A stretch of DNA of 62,299 bases from Nocardioides sp. PD653-B2 (GCF_002117935.1 NZ_BDJE01000062.1:1-62299); one strand, 5' to 3'. Shown: positions 34,115-45,274, counted from the first letter of the stretch. Made by a program: numbers and translations. The notes: a model not told the origin generated them from the sequence alone.

Positions 34115-35374
34115 TCACGGCACGTCGTACGCCTGGAGCTGCCCGACCTGGTTGATCGCGCGGCCGTCGGAGGTGAGGCTCATCGACCCGATCGAGATGC
34201 TGGGCGCGATGCCGTACTCCGGCCGCGCGCGGGTCCGGGGCCCGGTGGTCTGCCAGAGGTCGCCGCCGGGACCGGGGGCGCCGGCGATACGGCGGGCATC
34301 GAAGTCGATCCGGTCGTCGTAGACCTTCGCGACCAGATAGCTCGCGTTGCCCGTGTAGAGCAGCCCGCCGGCCGAGATCTGCGTGACCCCGTCGGCCTGT
34401 CGCATGGTCGTGTCGTGGACCTCGCCGTTGAGGTAGACGTCGACGCCGTAGCGCGCCATCGTCCGCCAGAGAGCGGAGCGCCGGCCGCCCTCGATGTGGC
34501 CGCCGGAGGTGGACCGCTCGCGGACCGGCATCAGGATCGGGTTGTGGCCCTGGACGATCACCCAGGGCACCCCGTCGGCACGCGCCTGCCGCAGCGTCTG
34601 CCGCAGCCACCGCAGCTGGTCGCCCACCACCTCGAGGTGCACGTCTGCGTCGCGGCGGTTGAACTCGTCGAGGCTCACCAGCAGCACGTCGGGCGTCAGG
34701 TGCACGGCGTACGCCGTGTCCGCCCACACCGTGCCGACGGGCCGGTCGGCGAACCGCGGCTTCCCGGACGGCGTGTGCGTGAAGTAGCGGCCGAACATCT
34801 GCCTGAAGAGGCCGATCTGGCTGCGCTTGAAGCGCGTGGCCGGCGTGCTGTTGTCCCAGTCGTTGTCGCCGATGTCGTGGTCGCCGAGCGCGGCGTAGAG
34901 GGGGAGGTCGCGGATGTCGAACCGGTGCTTGTACGTCGAGTAGTAGAAGTTCGCGGCCCGACGGATCGCCTGCTGCTTCTCGCGGCGGGTGCGGACCGGC
35001 CCGAAGATCCCGGTGTGGTCCTTGTCGCGGCCCCAGTGGCCCTCGACCAGGTCCCCCGGCACCAGGACCGAGTCGGGGTCGACGGCCTTGATCTCGTCCA
35101 GGAAGCGGGTGATGCCCTGCTGGAGCTGCGGGGTCCACGAGTTCGGGTCGCCGGGGCGCCACGTCGGCAGGGTCCGCACGTCGCCGACGTCCTGGTTCAG
35201 GAAGTCGGGGGCGGCGACGAACTCGTAGTCGGGCGGCTGGTCGGCGACGGTCGGCAACGGCCATGCGTCGAGCAGCCGCGGCGACGGGTCCTCGGCCGCC
35301 CGCTCGCTCGCGACCTGCGCCGGGGTGTAGTCGCCGCAGGCGCCGGCCACCAGGGCGACGGCGAGGGTCGCCAC
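34115..35374 (-). CDS. Exported calcineurin-type metallophosphoesterase
   Basis: 419 residues. A short hydrophobic N-terminus ending VAGACGD suggests a lipoprotein (Cys13) if the GTG at 35374 is the start; no better start exists upstream within the open frame. Metallophosphoesterase residues follow: VPGDLVEGHWG (motif 2), ALGDHDIGDNDW (GDH variant of GNH), VQGHNPIL and GEVHDTTM. Classic motif 1 (DxH) is degenerate here (APDFLNQD). The substrate is unknown. Confidence 0.8.
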   Translation of the reverse strand: MATLAVALVAGACGDYTPAQVASERAAEDPSPRLLDAWPLPTVADQPPDYEFVAAPDFLNQDVGDVRTLPTWRPGDPNSWTPQLQQGITRFLDEIKAVDPDSVLVPGDLVEGHWGRDKDHTGIFGPVRTRREKQQAIRRAANFYYSTYKHRFDIRDLPLYAALGDHDIGDNDWDNSTPATRFKRSQIGLFRQMFGRYFTHTPSGKPRFADRPVGTVWADTAYAVHLTPDVLLVSLDEFNRRDADVHLEVVGDQLRWLRQTLRQARADGVPWVIVQGHNPILMPVRERSTSGGHIEGGRRSALWRTMARYGVDVYLNGEVHDTTMRQADGVTQISAGGLLYTGNASYLVAKVYDDRIDFDARRIAGAPGPGGDLWQTTGPRTRARPEYGIAPSISIGSMSLTSDGRAINQVGQLQAYDVP

Positions 35375-35511
35375 GACGGCCCGCCACCAGGGCAGGTGTC
35401 GTCGGTGGGTGGTGGAGGAGATGGGGAAGGCCTTCCGTCGGGCGAGGTGCGTCGTGCACCCCTACCCAGAATCAGACGAGCGGCAACCCCGCGGGGTTGC
35501 GTGGGTGCCGA

Positions 35512-36918
35512 TCAGCGGCGGTGCTCAGCCATCCACGCCTCGACGTCCGTCGAGGTGCGCGGCAGCGCGGCGGAGAGGTTCCGGGAGCCGTCGGCGGTGA
35601 CCAGGATGTCGTCCTCGATCCGGATACCGATGCCACGCAGCTCCTCGGGGACGAGCAGGTCGTCCTCCTGGAAGTAGAGGCCGGGCTCGACGGTCAGCAC
35701 CATGCCCTCGGCCAGCTCGCCCTTGGCGTAGGCCTCCGGCGCGGCCTGGCCGCAGTCGTGCACGTCCATGCCGAGCATGTGGCTGGTCCCGTGCAGCGTC
35801 CAGCGGGAGTAGACCTTGCTGTCCGGGTCGAGCGCCTCCTCGACGGAGACGGGCAGCAGCCCGAGGTCGCCCAGCCCGTGGGCCAGCACCTCCATCGCCG
35901 CCTCGTGGGTGGCCGCGAACGGGACGCCCGGGCGGACGGCGGCGATGCCCGCCTCCTGGGCGTGGAAGACCAGGTCGTAGAGCTCGCGCTGGAGGTCGGT
36001 GAAGCGACCGTCGACCGGGATCGTGCGGGTGACGTCGGCGGTGTAGAGGGCGCGGTTCTCGACCCCCATGTCGAGCAGCACCAGCTCGCCGGGGGTGATC
36101 GGCCCGGAGTTCTCGATCCAGTGCAGCGTCGTCGCGTGCGAGCCGCCGCCGACGATCGAGTCGTAGCCGATGTCGTTGCCCATCGCGCGAGCCCGACGGA
36201 AGAACGTGCCCTCGATCCAGCGCTCGCCGTACGTCAACACGTCGTCCCAGTCGCGGACGGCGTCCTCGAAGCCGAGCGTGGTGATGTCGCACGCCTCCTG
36301 CAGCTGGGCGATCTCCCAGTCGTCCTTGACCAGGCGCATCTCGGAGACGACCCGGGCGAACTCGCTGTCGCGGGCGTCGTCACCCACCACCGACCCGTCG
36401 ACCGGGATCGACACCCCGCGCAGCACCCGGGTCTTGCCGGTGCCCTGCAGGGCCGCGGTGAGCCCGTCGATGTGCTGCACCTCGAGACCGAGGGAGTCCG
36501 ACATCTCCTTGAGGGACGGGCGCCGGCCGGCCCACAGCTCGCCGTACTGCCGGTCGCGGAAGAACTCGTCGGTGTCGCGCGACGAGCGCGGACGCGCGTA
36601 GAGGACCGCCTCGCCGTCGGCCATCACCAGCACCGCGTCGCTCGTCTGGTTGCCGGAGAAGTAGGTGTGAGCGGTGTCGGGGCGGAAGCGGTAGTCGGTG
36701 TCGTAGGACCGCACCTTGTAGCCGCCCGCGGGGAGCACCAGCCGCTCGCCCGGGAACGCCTCGGCCAGCCGGGCCCGGCGGCGCGCCGCCGGCTCGGCGA
36801 CCGCCGCGACGGGGAGATCCAGCTCGCGGTCACCCCAGCCCTCACGCATGAAGGCGGCCCACGCAGCCGGGACCTTGGGGTCGTGGGACTCGGTCTTCAG
36901 CTCGCTCTGCTCGCTCAT
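35512..36918 (-). CDS. Aminopeptidase P family metallopeptidase (Xaa-Pro)
   Basis: About 468 residues from ATG 36918 (36927 is also possible). The N-terminal creatinase-like domain is followed by the pita-bread catalytic domain with all five metal ligands: LLDMGVENRALYTADVTRT (two Asp), GTSHMLGMDVHD (His), LTVEPGLYF (Glu) and GIRIEDDILVT (Glu). It removes N-terminal residues preceding proline. Typical for PepP of actinobacteria in length and order. Confidence 0.92.
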   Translation of the reverse strand: MSEQSELKTESHDPKVPAAWAAFMREGWGDRELDLPVAAVAEPAARRRARLAEAFPGERLVLPAGGYKVRSYDTDYRFRPDTAHTYFSGNQTSDAVLVMADGEAVLYARPRSSRDTDEFFRDRQYGELWAGRRPSLKEMSDSLGLEVQHIDGLTAALQGTGKTRVLRGVSIPVDGSVVGDDARDSEFARVVSEMRLVKDDWEIAQLQEACDITTLGFEDAVRDWDDVLTYGERWIEGTFFRRARAMGNDIGYDSIVGGGSHATTLHWIENSGPITPGELVLLDMGVENRALYTADVTRTIPVDGRFTDLQRELYDLVFHAQEAGIAAVRPGVPFAATHEAAMEVLAHGLGDLGLLPVSVEEALDPDSKVYSRWTLHGTSHMLGMDVHDCGQAAPEAYAKGELAEGMVLTVEPGLYFQEDDLLVPEELRGIGIRIEDDILVTADGSRNLSAALPRTSTDVEAWMAEHRR

Positions 36919-36977
36919 CCGAGCCATGGTACGCCGGGGCGCGGGGTCGACCGACCTGCCCCGATAGGCTTCGCCCC

Positions 36978-38099
36978 ATGCCCGGAGCCCGCCGCGACAG
37001 CGTCGCCTTCACGGTCGTGGTGACCGTGTTGGTGTCTCTCGGCGCGCTCGCGATCCTGGCCGTGCTGGCCTTCTCAGGCGCCCCGAAGACGCTGCTCCTC
37101 GCCACCGTGCTCGCCGCGCTGCCGGTCGGCCCGCTCGTCGGTTGCTACCTCTGGCTCGACCGCTACGAGCCCGAGCCGCGCAGCCTGCTCGCCGCCGGTC
37201 TGCTCTGGGGCTGCTTCGTCGCCACCGCAGCGGCGCTGGTCCTCCAGGGCGTCGGCGGCTTCGTGCTCACGTTCACCGACCGGCAGAGCCTGGAGTTCGT
37301 GGCGCCGGTGACCGAGGAGGCGTGCAAGGGGCTCTTCCTCATCCTGCTGCTCTGGTGGCGGCGCGGCGAGCTCGACGGCGTGCTCGACGGCATCGTCTAC
37401 GCCGGGATGGTCGGCATCGGCTTCGCCTTCACCGAGAACATCCTCTACCTCGCGGCGGCCTACAACGGCACCGACGGCTCGGGCCCCGGCGGCACCGAGG
37501 CGCTCACCGCCACGTTCGTGGTGCGCTGCGTGATCAGCCCCTTCGCCCACCCCCTCTTCACGACATTCATCGGCATCGGCGTCGGCATCGCGGTCAACGC
37601 CCGCAGCACACCGGCCCGGATCGTGTGGCCTCTCGGCGGCTACGCCACCGCGGTCACCACGCACGCGATCTGGAACACCTCGACGGTCTACGGCTTCGAC
37701 ACCTTCGGCCTCGTCTACGTCGTGCTGATCCTGCCGGCGCTCATCGGCGTCGTCGGCCTGGCCATGTGGTCGCGGAGCTCGGAGCGCCACATGCTCGTCT
37801 CCGCGCTGACCGACGCAGCCGAACGCGGCCTGGTGCCGGCCACCGACATCGGCTGGGTCGTCGACCTCCGGGCTCGGCGCCGCAGCCGCGCCTATGCCCG
37901 CGAGGTCGGCGGCAAGCCGGCCGAGCGCGCGATGCGCGACTACCAGCAGGCGACGATCGAGCTCGGCTTCCTGCACCACCGGTTCCTGCGCGGCACCCCG
38001 CCGCCGGACTACGCGACCCGCGGCCAGCAGTTCCTCCAGCGGATCGACCAGCTCCGGCCGTCGATCGCCTTCCCCGGACAGGTGGTACCCACCCGATGA
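36978..38099 (+). CDS. PrsW-family intramembrane metalloprotease
   Basis: A 373-residue protein with about eight membrane helices. The catalytic glutamates occur in PVTEEACKGLFLILL (Glu113, Glu114), followed by GMVGIGFAFTENILY and the His-bearing ISPFAHPLFTTFIG and TTHAIWNTS, the PrsW/CAAX-like pattern. PrsW in Bacillus cleaves an anti-sigma factor; here two sigma/partner pairs lie within 13 kb and could be substrates, which is speculation. Its stop overlaps the dynamin-like gene (ATGA). C-terminal cytosolic tail about 80 residues. Confidence 0.9.
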   Translation: MPGARRDSVAFTVVVTVLVSLGALAILAVLAFSGAPKTLLLATVLAALPVGPLVGCYLWLDRYEPEPRSLLAAGLLWGCFVATAAALVLQGVGGFVLTFTDRQSLEFVAPVTEEACKGLFLILLLWWRRGELDGVLDGIVYAGMVGIGFAFTENILYLAAAYNGTDGSGPGGTEALTATFVVRCVISPFAHPLFTTFIGIGVGIAVNARSTPARIVWPLGGYATAVTTHAIWNTSTVYGFDTFGLVYVVLILPALIGVVGLAMWSRSSERHMLVSALTDAAERGLVPATDIGWVVDLRARRRSRAYAREVGGKPAERAMRDYQQATIELGFLHHRFLRGTPPPDYATRGQQFLQRIDQLRPSIAFPGQVVPTR

Positions 38100-39802
38100 C
38101 CGTCTCCCGCGACCACAACACCCGGATGCTCACCGCGCTGGTGCAGCTCCGCGGTGCGCTCCAGGAGGCCCGGCTGCCGCTGGACGTCCCCGGGGTCGAG
38201 GAGCGTCGTACGGTCTTGCGGCAGATGGTCGACCAGCTCGAGGACTACGTCATCCCGCGACAGATGAGCCTCGAGGCGCCGCTGCTCGCCGTCGTCGGTG
38301 GCTCGACCGGCTCCGGCAAGTCGACGCTGGTCAACTCCCTGGTCGGCCGGCGGGTGACGGCCTCGGGGCTGCTGCGGCCGACGACCCGGTCGCCGGTGCT
38401 GGTGCACCACCCCGACGACGCCGAGTGGTTCGGCCAGGACCGGCTCCTGCCCGACCTGAAGCGGGTCGACCACTCCACCGACGACCCGGACTCCCTCCAG
38501 CTGGTGGCGTCCGACACCGTCCCGGCGGGTCTCGCGATCCTCGACGCCCCGGACGTCGACTCGGTGGAGGAGCGCAACCGGACGTTGGCCGCACAGCTGC
38601 TCGCGGCGGCGGACCTCTGGCTCTTCGTGACCTCGGCCGCCCGCTACTCGGACCAGGTGCCGTGGGAGTACCTCAAGCGCGCCGCGGAGCGCTCGACGTC
38701 CGTCGCGATCGTGCTCGACCGCACCCCGGCCGACGCCGTCCAGACGGTGGCCGCGCACCTCGCGCGGCTGCTGGCCAGCCGCGGGCTGAAGGACTCCCCG
38801 CTCTTCACCGTCAACGAGGCGCCGGTCTCGGAGGAGGGCCTGCTCGCCCCCACCGAGGTCGCCGACATCCGGGCCTGGCTGGTCTCGCTCGCCGAGGACA
38901 GCGACGCCCGGGGCGAGGTCGTCAAGCAGACGCTCGACGGCACCATCCGCACCCTGGCTCGCCAGACCCACACGGTCGCCGACGCCGCCGCGGAGCAGCT
39001 GCGCGCGGTCGCGTCGCTGCGAGAGGCCGTCGACACGACGTACGACGAAGCGGCCGCGAGGCTGGTCGCCGAGACCGGCGACGGGACGCTGCTGCGCGGC
39101 GACATCCTGGTGCGCTGGCAGGACTTCGTCGGGACCGGTGAGCTGCTCCGGTCGCTCGACGCGAAGGTCGGGCGGCTGCGTGAGCGCGTCGTCAACGCCG
39201 TCAAGGGCACGCCCCAGCAGGCCGAGCGCGTCTCCGCCGCCGTCGAGTCCGGGCTGGAGCTGCTGGTGCTCGAGCACGCGGAGTCGGCGACGGCTCGGGC
39301 CCGCGCCGCATGGGAGTCACCGGACACCGGCGCACCGTTGACCGCCGACGACGGGCTGGAGCGCGCGTCGCGCGACCTGCGCCGCCGCACGGAGGCGGAG
39401 GTCCGCGCCTGGCAGGCCGAGATCCTCGAGCTGGTCCGCACCGAGGGCGCCGACAAGCGCACCAGCGCCCGCTACCTGGCGTACGGCGTGCACGGGCTGA
39501 CCGCCGCGCTGAGCGTGGTCGTGCTGGGCCGCAACGCCACCAGCCACGCGGCCGCCCTGGGGCGCACGCTTCTCGACGCGGTGTTCGGGGCGCCGGCGCT
39601 GGAGCGCCTCGTCGACCGCGCCGGTCACAGCCTCGAACGCCGGGTCTCGGGCCTCCTCGAGACCGAGCGCCGCCGCTACCTCGACCTGCTCGCCGGACTC
39701 GACATCCCGGCCACGGCGCCCGAGCAGCTGCGGGCCGCCTCGCGCCGTGTCGACGACCGTCGGTTCGAGCAGGCGAGGTCAGGATCGGCGCCGCAGGAGT
39801 GA
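38096..39802 (+). CDS. Dynamin-like GTPase (DynA type)
   Basis: 568 residues. P-loop GGSTGSGKST (68-77), switch TTRSPV, DxxG-like LDAPDVDSV and NKxD-like LDRTP. The rest is helical with many charged residues and a C-terminal amphipathic segment. The order DynA then DynB matches the sporulation-septum dynamins of Streptomyces (established there); in non-sporulating relatives they probably act on the division septum or membrane. Coupled to PrsW by a 4-base overlap. Confidence 0.8.
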   Translation: MTVSRDHNTRMLTALVQLRGALQEARLPLDVPGVEERRTVLRQMVDQLEDYVIPRQMSLEAPLLAVVGGSTGSGKSTLVNSLVGRRVTASGLLRPTTRSPVLVHHPDDAEWFGQDRLLPDLKRVDHSTDDPDSLQLVASDTVPAGLAILDAPDVDSVEERNRTLAAQLLAAADLWLFVTSAARYSDQVPWEYLKRAAERSTSVAIVLDRTPADAVQTVAAHLARLLASRGLKDSPLFTVNEAPVSEEGLLAPTEVADIRAWLVSLAEDSDARGEVVKQTLDGTIRTLARQTHTVADAAAEQLRAVASLREAVDTTYDEAAARLVAETGDGTLLRGDILVRWQDFVGTGELLRSLDAKVGRLRERVVNAVKGTPQQAERVSAAVESGLELLVLEHAESATARARAAWESPDTGAPLTADDGLERASRDLRRRTEAEVRAWQAEILELVRTEGADKRTSARYLAYGVHGLTAALSVVVLGRNATSHAAALGRTLLDAVFGAPALERLVDRAGHSLERRVSGLLETERRRYLDLLAGLDIPATAPEQLRAASRRVDDRRFEQARSGSAPQE

Positions 39803-39870
39803 GCCTCTAGGGTGGAGGCTGCACTGTTCACTGCACCACCACCGTCCTCCGGACGGGGTCGAGGGAGAAG

Positions 39871-41526
39871 ATGACGTCCTTGCTCGAGGGGGCCAAGCAG
39901 CTGGTCACCCGTGGTACCGACATCGGTGCCCGCATCGACGGCCTCGACACGGCCGCCCGGGCAGCTCGTGGCCGGCTCGACGACTCGCTCGTCGACGAGG
40001 CCCAGGACCTGGTCGACCGCGCGGCCGGCCGGCTGCGCCTCTCGGCCAGCCACACGGTGGTCGCCATCGCGGGTGCGACCGGCTCGGGCAAGTCCTCGAC
40101 GTTCAACGCCCTGACCGGCCTCGAGCTCTCCGCGGTCGGGGTGCGCCGTCCGACGACCTCGTGGGCGTCGGCCTGCGTGTGGGGTCGCGACGGCGCCGAC
40201 GAGCTCCTCGAGTGGCTGGGCATCCCGCCGCGCCACCAGACGACCCGCGACTCGATGCTCGACACCGGGCGCCGCGAGAGCGCCTCCGAGCTGGACGGCG
40301 TCGTGCTGCTCGACCTCCCCGACCACGACTCGACCGAGGTCTCCCACCACCTCGAGGTGGACCGGCTGGTCGCTCTCGCCGACCTACTGGTGTGGGTGCT
40401 CGACCCGCAGAAGTACGCCGACGCGGCGATCCACGACCGCTACCTCGCGCCGTCCGCCGAGCACCAGGACGTCATGCTCGTGGTGCTCAACCAGATCGAC
40501 ACCGTGCCCGAGGAGCGTCGCCAGTCGATGCTCGACGACATCCGGCGACTGCTCGACGCCGACGGTCTCGACCGGGTCCCGGTGCTCGCCGTGAGCGCGC
40601 GGGAGGGCACCGGCATCGCCGAGCTCAAGTCCGAGATCGCCCGCCGGGCCGCCGACAAGCTCGCCACGAGCGCGCGCGTCGACGCCGACGTGAAGGCGGT
40701 CGCCGGCCGGATCTCCGCTGCCTCCGGCAGCGCGCCGACCCGCGCGCTGTCGGCCGAGCGGGTCCGGGCCCTCGACGACGCGTTCGCCGAAGCGGCCGGC
40801 GTACCCACCGTCGTGGAGGCCGTGGAGCGGTCCACCCGGATGTCGGTCGGGCGGGCGACCGGCTGGCCGGTGGCCAGCGTGGTCTCCGGGGTCAAGCCGG
40901 ACCCGGTCAAGCGCCTCCAGCTCGACCTCGGCGCCGACGGTCGCGAGCTGTCCGGTCGAGCCCGGACCGCGCTGCCGGAGGCGACCCAGGTGCAGCGCGC
41001 CCGGGTCGACGCCGAGGTGCGGGCCCTGGCCGACGACGTCTCCAACGGGCTCACCCAGCCCTGGGTCAGCGCCGTACGCCGGGCGTCGACGTCGCGACTC
41101 GACGAGCTCGGCGACCGCCTCGACGCCGCGCTCGCGGCGACGCACCTGGGTGGGTCCCGGCTGCCGGTCTGGGCTGGGGCGGTGCGCGTGCTCCAGTGGC
41201 TGCTCGTCGTCGCGACGGTCGCCGGGTTGGGCTGGACGGGCGTGCTGGCCGGCTCGGGCAAGCTGCAGGACGGGGACACGGTGCGCGTCGGCGGCGTCGC
41301 GCTCGGCCTGATCCTGCTCGTCGGGGGGCTGGTCCTGGGCATCGCGATCGACCTGGTGTGCCGCGTGGTCGCGGGCGGCACGGCCCGGCGCCGGGCCACC
41401 GACGCGGACGATCGGCTGCGCGCGTCGGTCTCCGGGGTGTCGCAGGAGCTCGTGGTCGCCCCGGTCGAGACCGAGCTGACGGCGTACACGACCGTGCGCT
41501 CGGGCGTCGACCGCGCGCTCAGCTGA
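39871..41526 (+). CDS. Dynamin-like GTPase with two membrane helices (DynB type)
   Basis: 551 residues. GTPase domain with P-loop GATGSGKSS (68-76), RRPTTS switch, LLDLPDHDST (G3) and LNQIDT (G4). Two membrane helices near 432-455 and 470-500 distinguish it from the soluble partner upstream. The pair should act together on membranes, DynB anchoring DynA, by analogy with Streptomyces DynAB. It lies 68 bases after dynA-like gene. No division gene is otherwise present in the window. Confidence 0.8.
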   Translation: MTSLLEGAKQLVTRGTDIGARIDGLDTAARAARGRLDDSLVDEAQDLVDRAAGRLRLSASHTVVAIAGATGSGKSSTFNALTGLELSAVGVRRPTTSWASACVWGRDGADELLEWLGIPPRHQTTRDSMLDTGRRESASELDGVVLLDLPDHDSTEVSHHLEVDRLVALADLLVWVLDPQKYADAAIHDRYLAPSAEHQDVMLVVLNQIDTVPEERRQSMLDDIRRLLDADGLDRVPVLAVSAREGTGIAELKSEIARRAADKLATSARVDADVKAVAGRISAASGSAPTRALSAERVRALDDAFAEAAGVPTVVEAVERSTRMSVGRATGWPVASVVSGVKPDPVKRLQLDLGADGRELSGRARTALPEATQVQRARVDAEVRALADDVSNGLTQPWVSAVRRASTSRLDELGDRLDAALAATHLGGSRLPVWAGAVRVLQWLLVVATVAGLGWTGVLAGSGKLQDGDTVRVGGVALGLILLVGGLVLGIAIDLVCRVVAGGTARRRATDADDRLRASVSGVSQELVVAPVETELTAYTTVRSGVDRALS

Positions 41527-41612
41527 GCCCCTTTCTCGTCCACAGGACCCGCTTCTCGCGCCGGCTTCCACAGCCGGCCCGGCGCCCGCCCCTGGTCGTC
41601 GGTGGCGACGCG

Positions 41613-41644
41613 TTGTCTCGATCTGTCCACACGGATCGAGACAA
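41613..41644. promoter_or_regulatory. 11-bp inverted repeat just upstream of SSB gene
   Basis: TTGTCTCGATC (41613-41623) and GATCGAGACAA (41634-41644) are perfect complements around a 10-base loop. The 3' arm touches the ribosome-binding site (AAGGAG, 41643-41648) of the SSB gene at 41654. It may be an operator or an RNA hairpin that restricts SSB translation; a terminator for dynB-like is another option. Confidence 0.6.
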
Positions 41645-41653
41645 GGAGCTCCG

Positions 41654-42070
41654 ATGAACGAAACGACCGTCACCCTCCAGGGCTGGCTCGGCAGCGACGT
41701 GACCGTTCGCCAGGCCGGCGACGTGCCCGTCGCGGCCTTCCGGGTCGCCGCCACGCCGCGCCGCTACAGCCGCAAGACCGGGTCGTGGGAGGACTCCCCG
41801 ACGCAGTGGTACTCCGTCAGCGCCTGGCGGGGACTGGCCGACAACTGCGCCGGGTCGCTGCGCCGGGGTGACCCGGTCGTGGTGCACGGCCGGCTCACCG
41901 TGTCGGTCTGGCTGAACGCCCAGGGCATCGAGGTGACGTCCTTCGAGGTCGACGCCACGATGGTCGGCCACGACCTGAGCCGGGGCACCAGCCGGTTCAC
42001 CCGGACGCCGAAGCCGCAGCCTGTCGACGAGACGACCGACACCGACCGGTCGGAGGAGGTCGCCGCGTGA
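41654..42070 (+). CDS. Single-stranded DNA-binding protein (SSB family)
   Basis: A 138-residue OB-fold protein: ETTVTLQGWLGSDVTVRQ, VAAFRVAATPRRYS, QWYSVSAWRGLADNCAGSLRRGDPVVVHGRL, following the SSB strand pattern. The C-terminus is TDTDRSEEVAA, lacking the usual DDDxPF tip that binds partner proteins, so this is probably an accessory paralogue rather than the replication SSB. It is placed after the dynamin pair and converges with the sigma-partner gene, three bases apart. Confidence 0.88.
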   Translation: MNETTVTLQGWLGSDVTVRQAGDVPVAAFRVAATPRRYSRKTGSWEDSPTQWYSVSAWRGLADNCAGSLRRGDPVVVHGRLTVSVWLNAQGIEVTSFEVDATMVGHDLSRGTSRFTRTPKPQPVDETTDTDRSEEVAA

Positions 42071-42073
42071 GCT

Positions 42074-42871
42074 TCAGCCGGCCGGCGGGGTCCAGTCGAG
42101 CCAGGTCGGGTCGGAGAGGATCGTGCGCAGCTGCGCGAAGCTCAGCGGGGGAGCGGTGGCCGCGACGGTCGAGCCTTCGCCCCACTTGTCGTCAGCACTG
42201 TTGGAGCCGGCGATGTAGAGCAGACCCTCGTCAGGCCCGACCAGGGTGACCTCCCGGACGATCACGCCGTCGGTGTCGAAGCGGTTGGTCCGGCCGATGG
42301 TGTTCCCGTCCGCGTCGCGCAGCTCGGTGCACGCGGTGGCGGCCGGCTCCGGGCAGGTGGTGTGGTCGTCGATGAATGCGCCGTGGTCGTCGGCCGGCGG
42401 GTAGAGCACGAGGTTGAGCCCACCCACGGTGTCTCCGTCCTCGTCGACGAGGTCGGTCGCGAACCAACCACCCCCCGGCTCCTCGCCGGGTGCGAGCTCC
42501 TCGTCGCCGAGGTTCTCGTCGGTGGTCGTCATGCCGTCGGGCAGGAGGTCTGCCACGCGGTGCAGCATCACGGCCCCGGGCATGTCCCACCGGCCCGGGG
42601 GCGGCTCGGCGAACGTCGGCTGCGGGTTCCCGGGATCGGTGGCGACGGTGCCCTCGTCGGCCTGGCTGCCCGCCAGCGCGGGCAGCACGACCACGGAGAC
42701 CGTGGCCAGCAGCGCCACCCCGCCGAGGATGGCTCCGGCGCGGCGCCGACGTCGTACGGCGCGGCCGCGTTGCAGCGACCCCGCGCGCAGGCGCTCGGTC
42801 GGCGTGGGCAGGTCGTCCAGCGACCGCACCATCAGGTCGTGCAGTCCGGTGCTGAGATCGGGGTCGGTCAT
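42074..42871 (-). CDS. Membrane partner of SigE-type sigma factor (putative anti-sigma)
   Basis: 265 residues: a cytosolic N-terminus of about 43 residues (TDPDLSTGLHDLMVRSLDDLPTPTERLRAGS), one helix (about 45-67) and a large acidic extracytoplasmic domain with two Cys (TTCPEPAATACTELR). It overlaps the sigma gene by 4 bases (ATGA), the layout of sigma/anti-sigma pairs, but no zinc-binding anti-sigma motif is visible. I infer that it regulates the sigma factor; sequence does not prove this. Confidence 0.65.
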   Translation of the reverse strand: MTDPDLSTGLHDLMVRSLDDLPTPTERLRAGSLQRGRAVRRRRRAGAILGGVALLATVSVVVLPALAGSQADEGTVATDPGNPQPTFAEPPPGRWDMPGAVMLHRVADLLPDGMTTTDENLGDEELAPGEEPGGGWFATDLVDEDGDTVGGLNLVLYPPADDHGAFIDDHTTCPEPAATACTELRDADGNTIGRTNRFDTDGVIVREVTLVGPDEGLLYIAGSNSADDKWGEGSTVAATAPPLSFAQLRTILSDPTWLDWTPPAG

Positions 42872-43365
42872 CGGGCGCTCCCGTTCGGGTGGGGGGTGGT
42901 GTCGGTGAGCAGGGTGCGCAGCGACCTGAGCGCGCGCAGGCTGCGGTTCTTGACGGCGGCCTCGCTGAGGTCGAGGTCGGCGGCGGTCTGGGCGACGCTG
43001 CGGTCCTCCCAGAAGCGGAGCACCACGACCGCCCGGTCGACCGGCGCCAGCTCGGCGAGCGCGGCCAGGAGGGCGACGCGGTCGGCCGGGTCGGCGTCGC
43101 GGGTAGCCCGGTCGGTCGGCTCGGCGACGGGGAGCTCGGAGCTGCTGCGCCGGCGACGCTCGGAGAGGAAGGTCTTGATCAGCACGCCGTGCACGTAGGC
43201 GACCGGGTCGCCGGCGCCGCTGACCCGCCACCACGAGGCGTACGCCTTGGCGAGCGCCGACTGCACGAGGTCCTCGGCGGCGTGCGGCGAGGTCGTCAGG
43301 AGGTAGGCGCTGCGGTAGAGCTGGGCCGACCGGGCGGCCACGAACTCCTCGAACTCATCGTCCAT
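42868..43365 (-). CDS. SigE-family ECF RNA polymerase sigma factor
   Basis: About 165 residues from ATG 43365 (MDDEFEEFV); a longer start at 43395 exists. Region 2 reads FVAARSAQLYRSAYLLTTSPHAAEDLVQSALAKAYASW and region 4 VDRAVVVLRFWEDRSVAQTAADLDLSEAAVKNRSLRAL, typical of the SigE family of actinobacteria (ECF groups around ECF39-like). It is co-translated with the downstream membrane protein. Promoters it controls cannot be identified here. Confidence 0.9.
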   Translation of the reverse strand: MDDEFEEFVAARSAQLYRSAYLLTTSPHAAEDLVQSALAKAYASWWRVSGAGDPVAYVHGVLIKTFLSERRRRSSSELPVAEPTDRATRDADPADRVALLAALAELAPVDRAVVVLRFWEDRSVAQTAADLDLSEAAVKNRSLRALRSLRTLLTDTTPHPNGSAR

Positions 43366-43495
43366 CCGTGGCGAGCGACGCACCTGGACCTCCACCCGTT
43401 CGACGTTCCGCGGGCCCCGGCGGGGCCTGTCACCCTACAGACGCCGCGACCCCCGATCGGGTCTCATCGCTCGTGTCCAACTAGGCTCGGGGACC

Positions 43496-45178
<1,683 letters not shown>

Positions 45179-45196
45179 CGGACCGTCGGGTGAGGA

Positions 45197-45212
45197 GGTT
45201 GCGCTAGCAACC
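45197..45212. repeat. Hairpin element GGTTGC-GCTA-GCAACC
   Basis: A 6-bp perfect stem with a GCTA loop, within GGGTGAGGAGGTTGCGCTAGC. It follows the ettA stop by 18 bases and can terminate it. The flanking GGTGAGGAGG resembles GGTGGTTGAGGAAGG at the window end (62281), pointing to a dispersed element family. Confidence 0.55.
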
Positions 45213-45274
45213 GTCTCGAAACCCCCGCAGCGCTACCGGCTTCGGCGACCCCAGCCGTCGCCGGCCGCAACCAC

